From Craterostigma plantagineum (lineage: Eukaryota; Streptophyta; Magnoliopsida; Lamiales; Linderniaceae), in assembly GCA_027422505.1 (NCBI GenBank), contig JAPQWV010000308.1:310001-374000 (forward strand): a stretch of DNA of 64,000 bases, read 5' to 3'. Below are positions 32,212 through 43,526 of the stretch, in pieces. Position numbers and translations under genes: made by a program. The notes under the pieces were generated by a model. It did not search any database. It was not told where the DNA came from and worked only from the letters and a program-made list of their open reading frames with translations. The stretch's first letter is position 1; the number at the start of each line of letters is the position of its first letter.

Positions 32212-34570
32212 ATGGGAAGTTTAAACGCTTCAACCATCGTCCTATTGTCCCTCCTCTCAATCTCCGCCGCCGCCGCGGCCCTTCTCCACCAATCAAACAA
32301 CTCCTACCCAATCAACGTATGGCCTAAGCCCACCTCCTTCAAATGGCCAAACCCTTACTACGCCACCACACTCTCCCCCAACTTCACCATCTCCTCCTCG
32401 CCGGCCGCCGCCGCCCACAACCACCACCTCGCCGCCGCCGCGAGGCGTTACCGCCGGCAGCTCCTCCACGAGCGCCACCGCCCTTTGGTCGACCCGTCCC
32501 TCCCCTTCAGCTCCAATTCTCAGCCCTTAGCCGCCCTAAAGGTGGCCGTGGCGGATCCCACCGCCACCTTAGGGCACGCAGTCGACGAATCGTACTCTTT
32601 GCACATTCCGTGCGACTCGGGAGCGGCTGAGCTCAGGGCTCAGACCGCCTGGGGAGCCATGCGCGGGCTCGAAACCCTCTCCCAGCTCGTCTACGCCGGG
32701 CCGGGCTCGGGCCCATCCACCGTGAGTCGAACTTTTGACCCCTTTTTTCCATTTCGATGTGAATTATACTCCCTATGTTTCTAAAAACAGGTCGATTAAA
32801 GAAAATGCATAGCACACTTAATAAGAAATTGAATAGTTTAACAATATAGAACGATTAAAGGTAAAAAAATGTATATTTTGACACACCTTTTAAGAGTATT
32901 TAATATTATTATATGGTTTGTTTGTGGTAGATTTTTGCTAAAATAGAAAATGTACAAAAGACAGCGGGACGTCCGATATAGTAAAATGTACAAAAACTTT
33001 TGGGACGGAGGGAGTAGTTTTTTTTGGCTAAGTCTTGTGTTTTTTTTTATTTAAAGGAATGGTAAACTTAGAAATATTTAATATTTATTTATTGGAAAAA
33101 AAGTAAAATGACCTCTTTTTAAAAACTAAAAAAATTTCTAAAGCGACTTTTATTAAGACACGGAGGGAGTAATTGTTTTAAAAGCGGCGATTCATTTATT
33201 ATTTTTTGTCAGACGTCGATGGTCGGGTGCGGGCTCGAAATAAACGACGCGCCGCTCTTCGCGCACAGAGGCGTAATGCTCGATACGTCGAGGAATTATT
33301 ACACGACGAAGGACTTGAGGAGGCTCGTGAGGACGATGAGCATGAACAAGATGAACGTCTTCCATTGGCATATCACCGACGCACATTCGTTTCCTTTGGC
33401 CTTACCGTCCGAGCCAACGTTGGCCGAGAAAGGCTCTTACGGCCCCTCGATGACGTACACAGTCGACGATGTTAGAATGCTTATAAAGTACGCAATGGAT
33501 CGCGGCGTAAGAATCGTGCCCGAGGTCGATATGCCAGGTACATGCGCCGCGCTTGCTATTTTTTTCGTTAAACATATCGCTATATCGAAGATCTAGGTTT
33601 TTTGTAAACCCTAATTTGTTTCGCTGTGCTATTAGGTCACGCCGGGTCGTGGGCCAAAGCCTACCCGGAAATCGTAACTTGCGCGGGCCAATTCTGGGCG
33701 CCTGCGGGCTCCAACCCGCTAGCCGCCGAGCCCGGAACGGGCCAACTCAACCCGCTCCATCCCAAGACCTACGAAGTTGTCCAAAATGTTGTAAACGACG
33801 TCGCCTCCGTGTTTCCCGATGCGTTCTTTCACGGGGGAGCGGATGAAATAAACCCTAATTGTTGGAAAACCGACCCCACGATCGAAACCTACCTCTCCAG
33901 CGGTGGGACGCTGAGTCAAATCTTGGAGAAGTTCGTCAACTCGACGCTACCTCAAATCTCGTCCCTAAACCGAACGGTCGTCTACTGGGAAGACGTACTC
34001 CTGAGCTCTAACGTAAACGTGAGCGCTTCATTACTACCGCACGAAAACGTCGTCCTACAGACGTGGAACAACGGCCCGAACAACACTAAAAAGATCGTTA
34101 GCTCGGGCTATCGAGCCATCGTTTCTTCGTCCGATTACTACTACTTGGATTGCGGCCACGGGGATTTTCTGGGCAACGAAAGTCAGTATGACCAACCGCC
34201 AGGGTCGCCCCAGAACCAAGGCGGGTCGTGGTGCGGCCCGTTTAAGACGTGGCAGTTGATTTACAACTACGACATAACGTATGGATTGAGCGAGGAAGAA
34301 TCGAAGCTCGTGATTGGGGGTGAGGTGGCTCTGTGGTCCGAGCAAGCAGATGGAAATGTGATGGATTCTAGGATTTGGCCTAGGGCTTCGGCTATGGGTG
34401 AGGCTTTGTGGTCGGGGAATAGGGACGAAAAGGGGAATCATAGGTCCGCAGAGGCTACTGATCGTTTGAACGAGTGGAGGCATAGGATGGTGTCCCGAGG
34501 GATACGCGTCGAGCCGATTCAACCGCTCTGGTGTATTATGAATCCCGGGATGTGTAATGCGTCTTCTTGA
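32212..34570 (+). CDS. HEXO2: Beta-N-acetylhexosaminidase 2 (glycoside hydrolase 20), 3 exons
   Basis: Exons 32212-32721, 33213-33537 and 33636-34570 sum to 1770 nt, 589 residues. An N-terminal hydrophobic signal peptide (about residues 8-26) is followed by [17 protein letters not shown], the GH20b domain ([11 protein letters not shown]), and the GH20 barrel ([40 protein letters not shown]). The catalytic pair D-E lies in [10 protein letters not shown] at about residues 348-349. [15 protein letters not shown] and [17 protein letters not shown] lead to the end, [18 protein letters not shown]. Several N-x-S/T sites suggest glycosylation. The enzyme removes terminal GlcNAc/GalNAc from glycans; Arabidopsis HEXO2, which I recall as closest, is reported at the plasma membrane/apoplast. 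Intron 1 holds Stowaway-like repeats. The gene converges on the neprosin gene. Confidence 0.94.
32768..33014. mobile_element. Stowaway-like MITE in HEXO2 intron 1
   Basis: Left end TA|CTCCCTATGTTTCTAAAAAC and right end TTTTGGGACGGAGGGAG|TA give Stowaway-type inverted ends with TA target sites. A further GACACGGAGGGAGTA end at 33157-33171 suggests a second or nested copy. The intron still has normal splice sites. Confidence 0.65.
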
Positions 34571-35231
34571 TTTGTTTCGAATGTTGTTTTCTTTTTCGAT
34601 CTTATTTTATTGGATTCCTATTCGAGGGGAGTGACGAAGATTAGGGTTTGCGTTCGATTTGTGGATTTTGATTATGGTGTATCATGAAGTTTTCTTGATT
34701 TGGAGTACATTGTTTCGTTCACCGTTTGCTACAAGAAGTACGGGCTCAGTCAGACTAAACATGTTAGTCGGAAAAATGGAATGTATTAGTCGGTAGGCGG
34801 TCTACTGACAAAACTTACCGTCTACAAAGGACTAGTCGGTAGGAAAATCTTAGTGAGTGGTACTTCCGACAAAACGCTACTAACAAATATTCTTTGACTA
34901 CTGATGACTAACAATTCTTAGTCAGCACTTTCGACTAAGAACTGTACGTCGTAAACTTCGGCCGAAAATGTCGATTGGAAGAGATAATCGGAACTCTAGT
35001 CGGAAATTTGTAAGAAATTTTGTTGCATTGCATGAAATGTCTTCGTTCGACATGTATGAATGACAACAAACTTATTCGACAACCACACACATAAAACCCT
35101 AGGCAAAGAAAAGGTTTTACAAGAAGGAAAACCAAAAACAACCACTAAACCCTATCAATAAATTTTTCGACATTTAACGTAGACAAACAATTCAACCTAC
35201 GTTATTTCTATATATATATATATATATATGA
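34571..35231. other. Convergent 3' region with CACTA-like remnant
   Basis: HEXO2 3' flank, then the CACTA-like sequence annotated separately, then the neprosin 3' flank with a short (TA)n at about 35209-35229. Confidence 0.6.
34725..35010. mobile_element. CACTA (En/Spm)-like terminal remnant
   Basis: TTTGCTACAAGAAGTACGGGCTC resembles the CACTACAAGAAATACGGGC terminus of plant CACTA transposons, here with a decayed first bases. It is followed by a dozen short direct and inverted subterminal words of the type TTAGTCGGTAG / CGACTAA. The opposite terminus was not found, so this is probably a truncated end. Confidence 0.5.
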
Positions 35232-37800
35232 TCATGGACAATTAGGGTTTCTCCCAGGTCCACCGTAGTAAAAATAATTTCCCCAATCTCCGTTCCTCCC
35301 GAGCTGAACGTCGTAGCAGCTCGACTCCTCCGTGAAGGTCCCGACGTCTTTGGGAGCCCTCAAATTATTCGATTCATCGACGATCTGAATGTTCCTTACA
35401 TAGCTCGATTTCCCGAACCCCTCCTCGGGAAAATGTCCGCTCCCCATCTGAGTCGTAGTGTGCTGACCGTCCAACGCAGAGTTCACCACTTCACCTCCCC
35501 ACTCGATCATCGATGCGCTATCAGATAAATAAGAGAATAAAAACGACGGCCAGTAACCGAGAACGTAGTCGCTCCCGAATTGCATCCACCAGTTTCCTTC
35601 GTTCGGGTCCTAAAAGTAAATCATTGTAATAATAATAGAAATTTAGATCATGATGATTTGTGCTGAATGATCAGTTCAACTAAGAGCTTGGACTTGAAGG
35701 GAATGTATCATTTTGTAAACAAAAATTTATCTACTATTTAGGCTGATTTCTTTCTTATAGCTTTAACGCGTAAATTTCTTAAAATTTGGTACACATGACA
35801 TATTTGATCAATGATTTTTGACATCATGTTGTTAAATGACCATTCTATAAGCTTTTAGTGGTTATTCAACTACTTTTTAAGTTCAAAAGTTGTAAATTAA
35901 CACTAGAGAAAGTAAAATAAAATCACTTCGAGCCGAAAGAGAAGGAACAAAAAGTCTGTGATGACTGATGATGTTCTCATATGGTGTTAATTACCGCATG
36001 TCTGTTCTTGTATACTATACTACTAAGGAGAACAAGACAATAATATTATTATATCAGTATATATATATATATATATATACATATATAATGACAGCGAGGA
36101 ATGTGATGAAACATATGTGAACAAACATAGGGACTATATTCGTTCGTAAAATACATGATTGTCAGAGATTCCTACATATCAAGAAAAGGCCTAAAAATAA
36201 TGTCATGATATATTTTGTCAGTCTTGTCATGTGAATACATTATTCATGAAAAATGAATCACATGAAGGTGGGGACATTGGGAGCTATGGTTTTTGTTCTG
36301 TATACTTTAAAATAAATAGTCATGTTATGTGTATTTAATATAGATATTCATTGTATGTACCTTCCAGACAAGAATGCTGATGTCATACTGTGAATTTTGA
36401 TATCGAGAAATAGGGTAAATGCTGGCCCCCATTGCTATCTCATTATTGATCTGAACAAAGCCTGAGCATAGCAAGTTATAGCAGCCCGTGGCTTGATATG
36501 CATCGCTCTGTTAATATTTTCATATTTTCCAAAATTTTAATATGAATATGTATATATATAAGGACAAAAAAAATCAAATTTTTCCAAGAACTTACCGTCC
36601 AATAGGTGAAGAGTCTTGTGTTGTTGTCTCCATATAAGTCTGGACTAACCTGTTCTTGCAGCACCAATGTAACTAAAATTAATCTTGAGAATGATTGTGT
36701 TCGTGGTAAAAATTAATTGATTAAGGAAAATATACTGCAATAATATAAATTAAAACCTGCCAACCAGCTTCTATGCTATTGAGATCTGAGGAAAATGAAC
36801 CTCCAAGAATCCATAGCTGTGAAAGACTAAACTCGTTACTTTGTTGAATCTTAGGATCCCATACGTTGATTGTTGCCTTTGCTCCATAGTATTTGTCTCC
36901 TTCAACGTAGGCTATGGCATGCTAAGAAAGATAAAAAAAACCCAACTTTAGTTGAGTGAGAAAAGTGAAAAAAAAAAAAAAAAAAGGAAGAAGCTTTCTT
37001 CAAAGTTTTGCCTGAAAAAAGCTATACCCCTTTCATAAACCAAGAATTCAATAGTGGGCTCAATCTTTTTTTTTTATCAAAATACATAAAAATTGCATAC
37101 TTGATGACCATTTTGGCTAACAAGATCAGGTTCTGGGGCAGCAAATTTCCGAGGCATTGGCATGCTTTTGTGCTTCTTCAATCCATACTTCTTAACTGAG
37201 TTTGCTCTCAGCAAATCTTCTTCGCTTGTTCTTCTAATGGGAATCGTTCCTTGCGGACATTTTCCCTTCACATGCCACATTTGTGGCTCAACTCCAATTT
37301 TCTTACCCATTTTCTTATTCTCCGTGAACAGTAATCCTTCAGGATGATAACTGGGCCTCATCTGCATACAATATTTCAAACAAGTTACAGTCATTACATC
37401 ATAGAAGAAACTAACCACGATGTAATGACATAATTTACCTGAATAGTATGGTTCTTGAAGCTTGGATGGTCAAAAGCTGGCTGGTTCGATATATGAACAC
37501 AGTCTATAATATCTCCATCTGGGCTCTACAGAAAATTAATAAGCAGGCAAATAATTACCAATCTTTCCTTCTTCTTTTTTTCCCTGTACAATTAATTAAC
37601 TGAGTTTACTGTGTTCTTACCTTGATGGATTTAACAGAAGGCTTGTTCAAACGTGCTAATTGCTGCTTCACCATAAGGCTTCGACGAGAGGCCATGGTAG
37701 GCCTTGAAATTGAAGCTTTTTTTCCATGCGATGGAGATAGAGCTATGCAGAGAAAAGCGAGGAGCACCCATGGAAGTAGTAGTAGCAGCTTTACCTTCAT
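35232..37800 (-). CDS. Neprosin-domain (DUF239/DUF4409) secreted protein, 7 exons
   Basis: Exons 37800-37621, 37525-37439, 37361-37101, 36921-36757, 36649-36596, 36507-36361 and 35609-35232 sum to 1272 nt, 423 residues; all junctions are phase 0. A signal peptide ([16 protein letters not shown]) comes first, then the N-terminal activation-peptide region ([37 protein letters not shown]). The neprosin domain follows ([88 protein letters not shown]). The family includes the Nepenthes prolyl endopeptidase neprosin, a glutamic peptidase; most plant members are untested, so peptidase activity is inferred. A secreted or cell-wall location is likely. There is an in-frame GTG just upstream, but the ATG at 37800 gives the signal peptide. 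Confidence 0.92.
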
Positions 37801-40572
37801 ATCCACGTGAAGCTTTTGTAGCTTCGGACAAGGTAATATATTATGTGAAGTAGTTCAGCTTCGATCTGATGAAGGGAAGAAGTTCTTATGGATGGCACTG
37901 ATTCAATCATTGAGTATCAGAAGCAAACAAACGCATAATGTTTGGCTTACAGCTTCTGCTTTATCTCTTGAACTAATTAGTAGTCAACAGTTTCTCCACA
38001 GCTTAATTATAGAAATAATATATCTTATATATGAGAAATTTTAAATATTAATAGTCTGTGGAAGTTTGGGAAAGATCGATCCATTGAGAGATTGCCGACG
38101 CTTTGAAATCCTTTCTATATTCATTCTCGGAATGTATTAGTTGGAGTGTTTTTCATTTTGACCCCGCTACTCTGATTTAATTACAGTTTAAACCTTTTTA
38201 CTATTGTTATATGAATTGTCACGAATAGAATGTGGAGTGCTTTATTTTTCTTATAATTATATAGAGGATTGTAATTGAAATTAGAATAATATTTTGAGTT
38301 ATCGTTTGTAAATTTATTGATCACTACTGACATGGTAGGGGTTCAAATTTGAGAAAAATATCATCGTCAATATCTTATCAGTGGACCATCTTCGTCTCGT
38401 TGCTCGTGACTTGTTACATTACAGATGAATAATTAAATCATTTGACAAATATTGCGTAGTTTTAATTATATTTATAAAAAGAAAAACATTTCATGAGGAC
38501 TGTTGTGTTAAAAAAATTAATACGACTTACAGGCAAGAAACGGATTGTTAGTGTAAGGGTTGAAATTGGAGCCACTTTGTATATGGGCTGTGGTTAGAAA
38601 TTTATTTGTATTTCTTTACTATATGTAGACGAGAATGATGTAAGTAAAAGATTGAATAGAGTTGGACCAAACTTCCGTAAATTGGGAAGATTGCTGACTA
38701 TTGAAATTATTATTACAATAAGCTGACTTTCGAAACTAATTTGGTTTTTTTGGTTGCATAGCATTTAGGTGTGGACCATCGAACTATAGCAAATTGTAAT
38801 GTTATATTGCTACTTTATTATACCTTTGATTGAGGAATCATGGGAAAAAATCTTCGAAAAATGTTATATAGCGATTCTTGCACATTAGTCATTATATACC
38901 AAACATTATATAGGTAGGTTGGGATTTTGCAGAAAGTTTGAATTTCTCCCATTTTTCTTCTCAATATCTCCTAGGCTTAGTAACACAAATTTGTTTGGTT
39001 AATTATTATTAGGGGCTAATTACGGAAGGTGATTAATTGAATAAGACATATTAAAATAATCGAGTAAATTACAGCAAGATATAGTATTATCATTTGGCAT
39101 TATACGTGGGACCAAAACTAGGAAATTTTATCTCCCCTAAACTGAAAAATAAAAACCTGGAATTTCATCGAACTACGAATTCTTGGATTGGGCTGGAGTT
39201 GTAATTTTGATTAAAGTATGGGCTAGCTAAATTGGGCTTGAATTTCGTCTTAGGAGAATTGTTTTATAAAACAAATTTAAGATTATTAATAAAGTACATC
39301 CAAGTAAAATTAAAATCAGATATTGATATAGCGTCTTCGCAAAACCTGCTTTGAGCAAATTGTTAACATTAGGTGGTCGTTTGGCCAACGGGTTTATATT
39401 TATGAGGGTTTAAATAAGTAAGGGTTTACATAAAACAAATTAATGTGTATAAATAAAATGTGTGTTTGATTAGTGGTTTAAATAAACACATGTGGGGGGT
39501 GTGTTTATCTAAACCCGCCTGCATGGGTTTAGAGCGGTTTTATATAAACCCTGGTTTAGATAAACCTGTAACCAAACACACTGAGATATCATAAACCCAC
39601 CTTTAAAATACTTAAACCCTCAAACCAAACAACCATAAATTATAATTCTGTGCAATATACATATTAAATGATGTCTCGGCCATGAAGGTTAGCTTCTTCC
39701 GCTTATAGGCACTTCTACTAATTTACTATATAAATATTTTTTTTTTCGTTTTTGAAGAGTGGTGATTTAACGATCAGCAATGCATTGAGCGATAAATATA
39801 TAGGAAAGAATTATGCTTTTTTCTTGACAAAGGGTTCACGTAACCTCGTCACAATTGATTATATAACTAATAAGAAAAAAAAATGATTTTGTTGGAGCCT
39901 TCGACAAGAAATTTCATGGAGTAAATTAATACAAATTATATATGGAGTTTTGACCCATTAATGCTCTTTTCTTAATAAAACTTGCATTATTTGCGGATTG
40001 ATTCACAAATATTTTTAATTATACAAGTTCTATTTATGTGCGTAATAAATATATATATATATATATATATATAATTCCATATAAAAATTCTATAAACTAT
40101 GACAGAGTCAAGCTTCAGTTGAGTTAGACTCATCAAGTTTATCAACTCAATTTTTAACCCTTGCTATTGATAATAAGAAACATTTTTCACAAAATATAAA
40201 AATATAATATATGATTGGTTGGATTATATAGATGAGTTGTAACATTAGAGGAGGTGATTAAAGAATGATTATGAGTTGTATGAAAGCACTTTACACTTAA
40301 TCGAAGGAAGGAGTTTGTAATATCATCATCGTCACATGGAGTGCGTAAACGGAATAAAGAAAATCCGAAACATCGATTTTACTAAACTATTATCGTATAA
40401 ACCTAAACACGTCCCTGTCTCCTGATAAATTAAATATAGTACTAAAAATATAATTAAAATAACTCCACAGATATATCTTGTCTGCACAAGAAAACAAAAT
40501 ACTCCATTCTTTATGCTGCATAGTTTGGTTTTTAGTTTGTTATTATATTAGCTAGTTTATCTTATTTAAGTA
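37801..40572. other. AT-rich spacer, neprosin promoter side
   Basis: Long AT-rich intergenic DNA with no gene recognised. It contains a MITE candidate at 39372-39635 and an (AT)n run near 40050-40072. The region beyond 40570 is described as separate repeats. Confidence 0.55.
39372..39635. mobile_element. Candidate MITE with GGTCGTTTGG ends
   Basis: The left end GGTGGTCGTTTGGCCAACGG and the complement of the right end (TGGTTGTTTGGTTTGAGGG) form imperfect inverted repeats, with internal repeats of GGGTTTA/TAAACCC. No clear target duplication was found, so the superfamily is left open. Confidence 0.45.
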
Positions 40573-40795
40573 TTTTTTTTTCGAGGTATCCCCACACAAG
40601 CCTTGCTATGGGCTAGCCCCTGCCAGTCATGGGACTAATCCTCGGGGCCTGATAGACACGTCCTAAGCCCATCTCAGCATCGGTATTCATGAAGAATAAC
40701 CCCCATGAGGATTTTTCCAAAGTCATGTGGGAGGTATGGTTTGAACTTCTGACCTCCTAGTCACATGAACTTTGAGTTTCTCAGCTTGACCAAAT
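40573..40795 (-). mobile_element. tRNA-derived SINE
   Basis: Read on the minus strand it begins near 40795 with an A-box-like TGGTCAAGCTG, then about 35 bases on a B box GTTCAAACC, both matching RNA polymerase III promoter consensus. A tRNA-unrelated body follows, and it ends in a short A-tail (T run at 40573-40582 on the plus strand). It is flanked by TTATTTAAGTA (40562-40572) and TTATTTACGTA (40796-40806), an 11-bp target duplication with one mismatch. About 223 bp. Confidence 0.8.
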
Positions 40796-40946
40796 TATTT
40801 ACGTAATATTTAATATGCAGTAACTTGATTGTTCCTTAGTATATGTAATATTTTAGGGGAAAACATTGCAAAATATGCTACGATAATGTGTGTTATTTAA
40901 TTGGAGATTGCATTTTTTAAGTAGTAAATTTCATACATATATGTTA

Positions 40947-40949
40947 TTC

Positions 40950-40997
<48 letters not shown>
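40947..40997. repeat. (CA)n(TA)n compound microsatellite
   Basis: A run of CA dinucleotides passes directly into TA dinucleotides in an intergenic region. Confidence 0.9.
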
Positions 40998-40999
<2 letters not shown>

Positions 41000-41437
41000 A
41001 ATTACAACGTATATCAGTCTTTACAATCAGCAAAGTATATCTTAACAATGGATTTCTTATTTCAATCTGATATTATAAATTCATATGGGTGTTCCTAGAA
41101 ATACGTAGTGCTTAGTGTTTTTGATTGATTTTATTCATAACATATAGAAGGGTTATTGATTATTATTAGCCATTCAGTAAGATTGGTACTAGGAAATTAT
41201 TGCAAGAGAAGACTAATCACATGAGTTGACTATATAAATGCCATTTCTTTTCTTCTCGAATCAATAATGCGACATTTGTCAGTTAAATAATAAAACCTTA
41301 AATGGGGTTTGCTATCTATCTTTTCAACATGCAAAATAACAGAAAATTTGGAAGCCGAAATTACCCATCTTACCAACACATCAATAAGATACAAACCTCA
41401 AATTAAAGTGTCTTACTTCAATCGAGTTTTAATTTTC

Positions 41438-41846
41438 GGGCAAATTATGTTTCAGCCCTGTTAGTATTTTAAAGTTGATTTCAGGCCATGTCAGTTTAAG
41501 AATTAGTTTTAAGAACTCGGTTGCAGTACCACTTCGTTGTTCTGCAGTACCACTTCATTATTATGCAGTATCACTTCATTGTTATGAAATATCACTTTAA
41601 TATTCTGCAGTACCACTTCATTTTTTACGGCAGCACAATGAAGTGTTACTGTAGAACAAATGAAGTGGTATTGCAGCACAATGAAGTGGTACTGCATAAC
41701 AATGAGTGGTACTGAATAACAATAAAATGGTACTGCAGTACAATGAAGTGGTACTGCAGAAATCGGGTCATTAAAACTAAATTTTATACTGATAGGGTCT
41801 AAATCCGATTTTAAAACTTAAATGGGACCTGAAACGTAATATACCC
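41438..41846. mobile_element. Mutator-type foldback MITE made of an inverted 20-21-bp minisatellite
   Basis: Ends GGGCAAATTATGTTTCAG and (other strand) GGGTATATTACGTTTCAG are inverted repeats. Flanking both sides is an exact 9-bp duplication TTAATTTTC (41429-41437 and 41847-41855), typical of Mutator-like elements. The interior is a series of units like GCAGTACCACTTCATTGTTCT in one orientation (41524-41630) and then in the opposite orientation (41631-41760), so the whole element is a hairpin with repeated rungs. Noncoding. Confidence 0.85.
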
Positions 41847-41870
41847 TTAATTTTCCATCTGCTACGTTAA

Positions 41871-42234
41871 GTGCTCGTTTGATATCATTGTTTATGGATT
41901 ACATGGGTATAAGTTATTTGTGTATGGCTATACAAGGATTTTGTTGATAGTGTATTTTAACATGTTTGATATGTGTGTATTACTTATTTGTGTAATGATA
42001 TAAATTGTGTTTGATACATGTGATTGTGGTGTGAATAAGTGTGTTGGGATTAGTGATACACACTCCATAACCACATTGGAGGTGGGTATGGACATACAAG
42101 TCCTGTAACCAAAGTCCTTGTAATAGATGTGTATAACCATACAAGGCATGTATGACTATGCACCGATATCAAACACGATGTAACTTATTCATACACATCG
42201 CATACCCACCTATACCCGCGTATCGAACGAGCCC
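41871..42234. mobile_element. Tourist/PIF-Harbinger-like MITE
   Basis: The left end GTGCTCGTTTGATATCATTG and the right end, complement GGGCTCGTTCGATACGCG, form inverted repeats. It is flanked by TAA at 41868-41870 and 42235-42237. It lies only 15 bp from the foldback element's target duplication. 364 bp, noncoding, rich in TGTGTAT words. Confidence 0.75.
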
Positions 42235-42237
42235 TAA

Positions 42238-43117
42238 TTGTTATCTCATTTAGAAAAGTTATAAAACTAGGAACCTATCTATGTAAAGAAACCTTATTTC
42301 TTGCAAGTTGAAATAGTAATTGACGGAAAAGCCCCTGAAAGACCACAAATCCACTGACGAGCTTTTACCACTTTCTTGTCAAATTTCCTCTATGCTTTAC
42401 TTTTCCTCCTCAACTTTATTATTTATTCATCGAATAAAACTAAAAAAACTCTTACCCACAGTTAAACTGTCACTCGATCATCACCGTCCAACTCGCAAGC
42501 GGTTGATCTCGACCGTTCAAATCTTTTAAATCTCCATATTTAAAAAAAAAATGGAAAACTTACCTCTTTTACTTACATATGTTGTCTCTGTGTCGTCAGA
42601 TTCAGCTTCGAAAACCAGGACATAGCAGGGCCTGTCCCTCGAAAGTACCATTGTACCCTCGACATTGACGTTTGCCTGGAGGGGTATTTTAGGTAGTCGA
42701 GACAATTTTTCTGCCCAATTCATATCTCCCACAGCAATTGTTAGATGGTCCCTGTTTGAAAACTACGCAAGGAAAAGCACTTGATATCCTTTCCCCACGC
42801 TATTACGTGGCGCGTGCTGCGCAAATTTCTCTGTATTTATTAACTTGTTCGAAAATGCAAGACAAACGTGTAGCGAAAAGACTTCTATTTTCAGACATAT
42901 ATCATACGACGTGAAATACTGCACGTAATGGACGGCGTGTACTACACGCGCCTCGTTTTTCGGGTGGAAAAACGAAACCCTAGAGCAAAGCTAATGAAAG
43001 ATGGAGATAGGCAAGTCTACAGACAAGCAACATAAAAAAAAAAAAAAAAACTTGAAAAAGGATTAAACAAACAAAAACCCGAAAAGAGAAAAAGAAAAGT
43101 GAGTTGAAAAAGAAAAG

Positions 43118-43156
<39 letters not shown>

Positions 43157-43526
43157 GAATGTGTGAGGAGGAGAGGAGTGAGAGAATAGGCTTACTTTAT
43201 TGCTTTTTTATGTTGCACGCATCCATCCATGGCAGAATACACAAAGCTTGCATATTTCTACATTTCCTTCTTCTTCACGGCCCTCAAATGAATTAACTCA
43301 GAAAAAGAGAGAGAAACTTCAGCCGTTTGCAAGAAACTTCAGTTCTTCAAGGATGGCATACAATATACGTACCACCCATGAGCTCATCGTTTAGGTTTTG
43401 CGTATCTCTTCTCACCATTCCCTTGAATTTTATTACAAGTCTTATGTCGTCATCTCTTTTGGGAACTTTGTTTCTTCTTTTCCGAAGAAATCTTGGAGGA
43501 GAGATTTGATTCGTAGATGAAGAGAA
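42238..43526. promoter_or_regulatory. Upstream region and probable 5' UTR of the HAM-type GRAS gene
   Basis: Intergenic DNA leading to the GRAS start codon. It contains a 17-base A run near 43034, a (GA)n run at 43121-43152 and pyrimidine-rich stretches near 43255-43280. No gene with a recognisable product. Long GA-rich leaders are common in regulatory genes, but the transcription start was not determined. Confidence 0.5.

Noticed and set aside
32293..32630. Gly- and Pro-rich frames overlapping HEXO2 exon 1
   Set aside because: Low-complexity shadows of the GC-rich signal-peptide and linker coding region.
40700..40795. Functional tRNA gene
   Set aside because: A and B boxes are present, but the rest does not fold as a tRNA and the A-tail plus target duplication identify a SINE.
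41520..41760. Coding sequence from the minisatellite (MQYHFIVLQYHFI-type peptides)
   Set aside because: Repeated peptide arises purely from the 20-21-bp repeat on both strands of a transposon.
42526..42732. Minus-strand frame starting MGDMNWAEKLSRLP
   Set aside because: Looked briefly like a retrotransposon gag fragment, but I could not match it to a family and no neighbouring coding sequence continues it.
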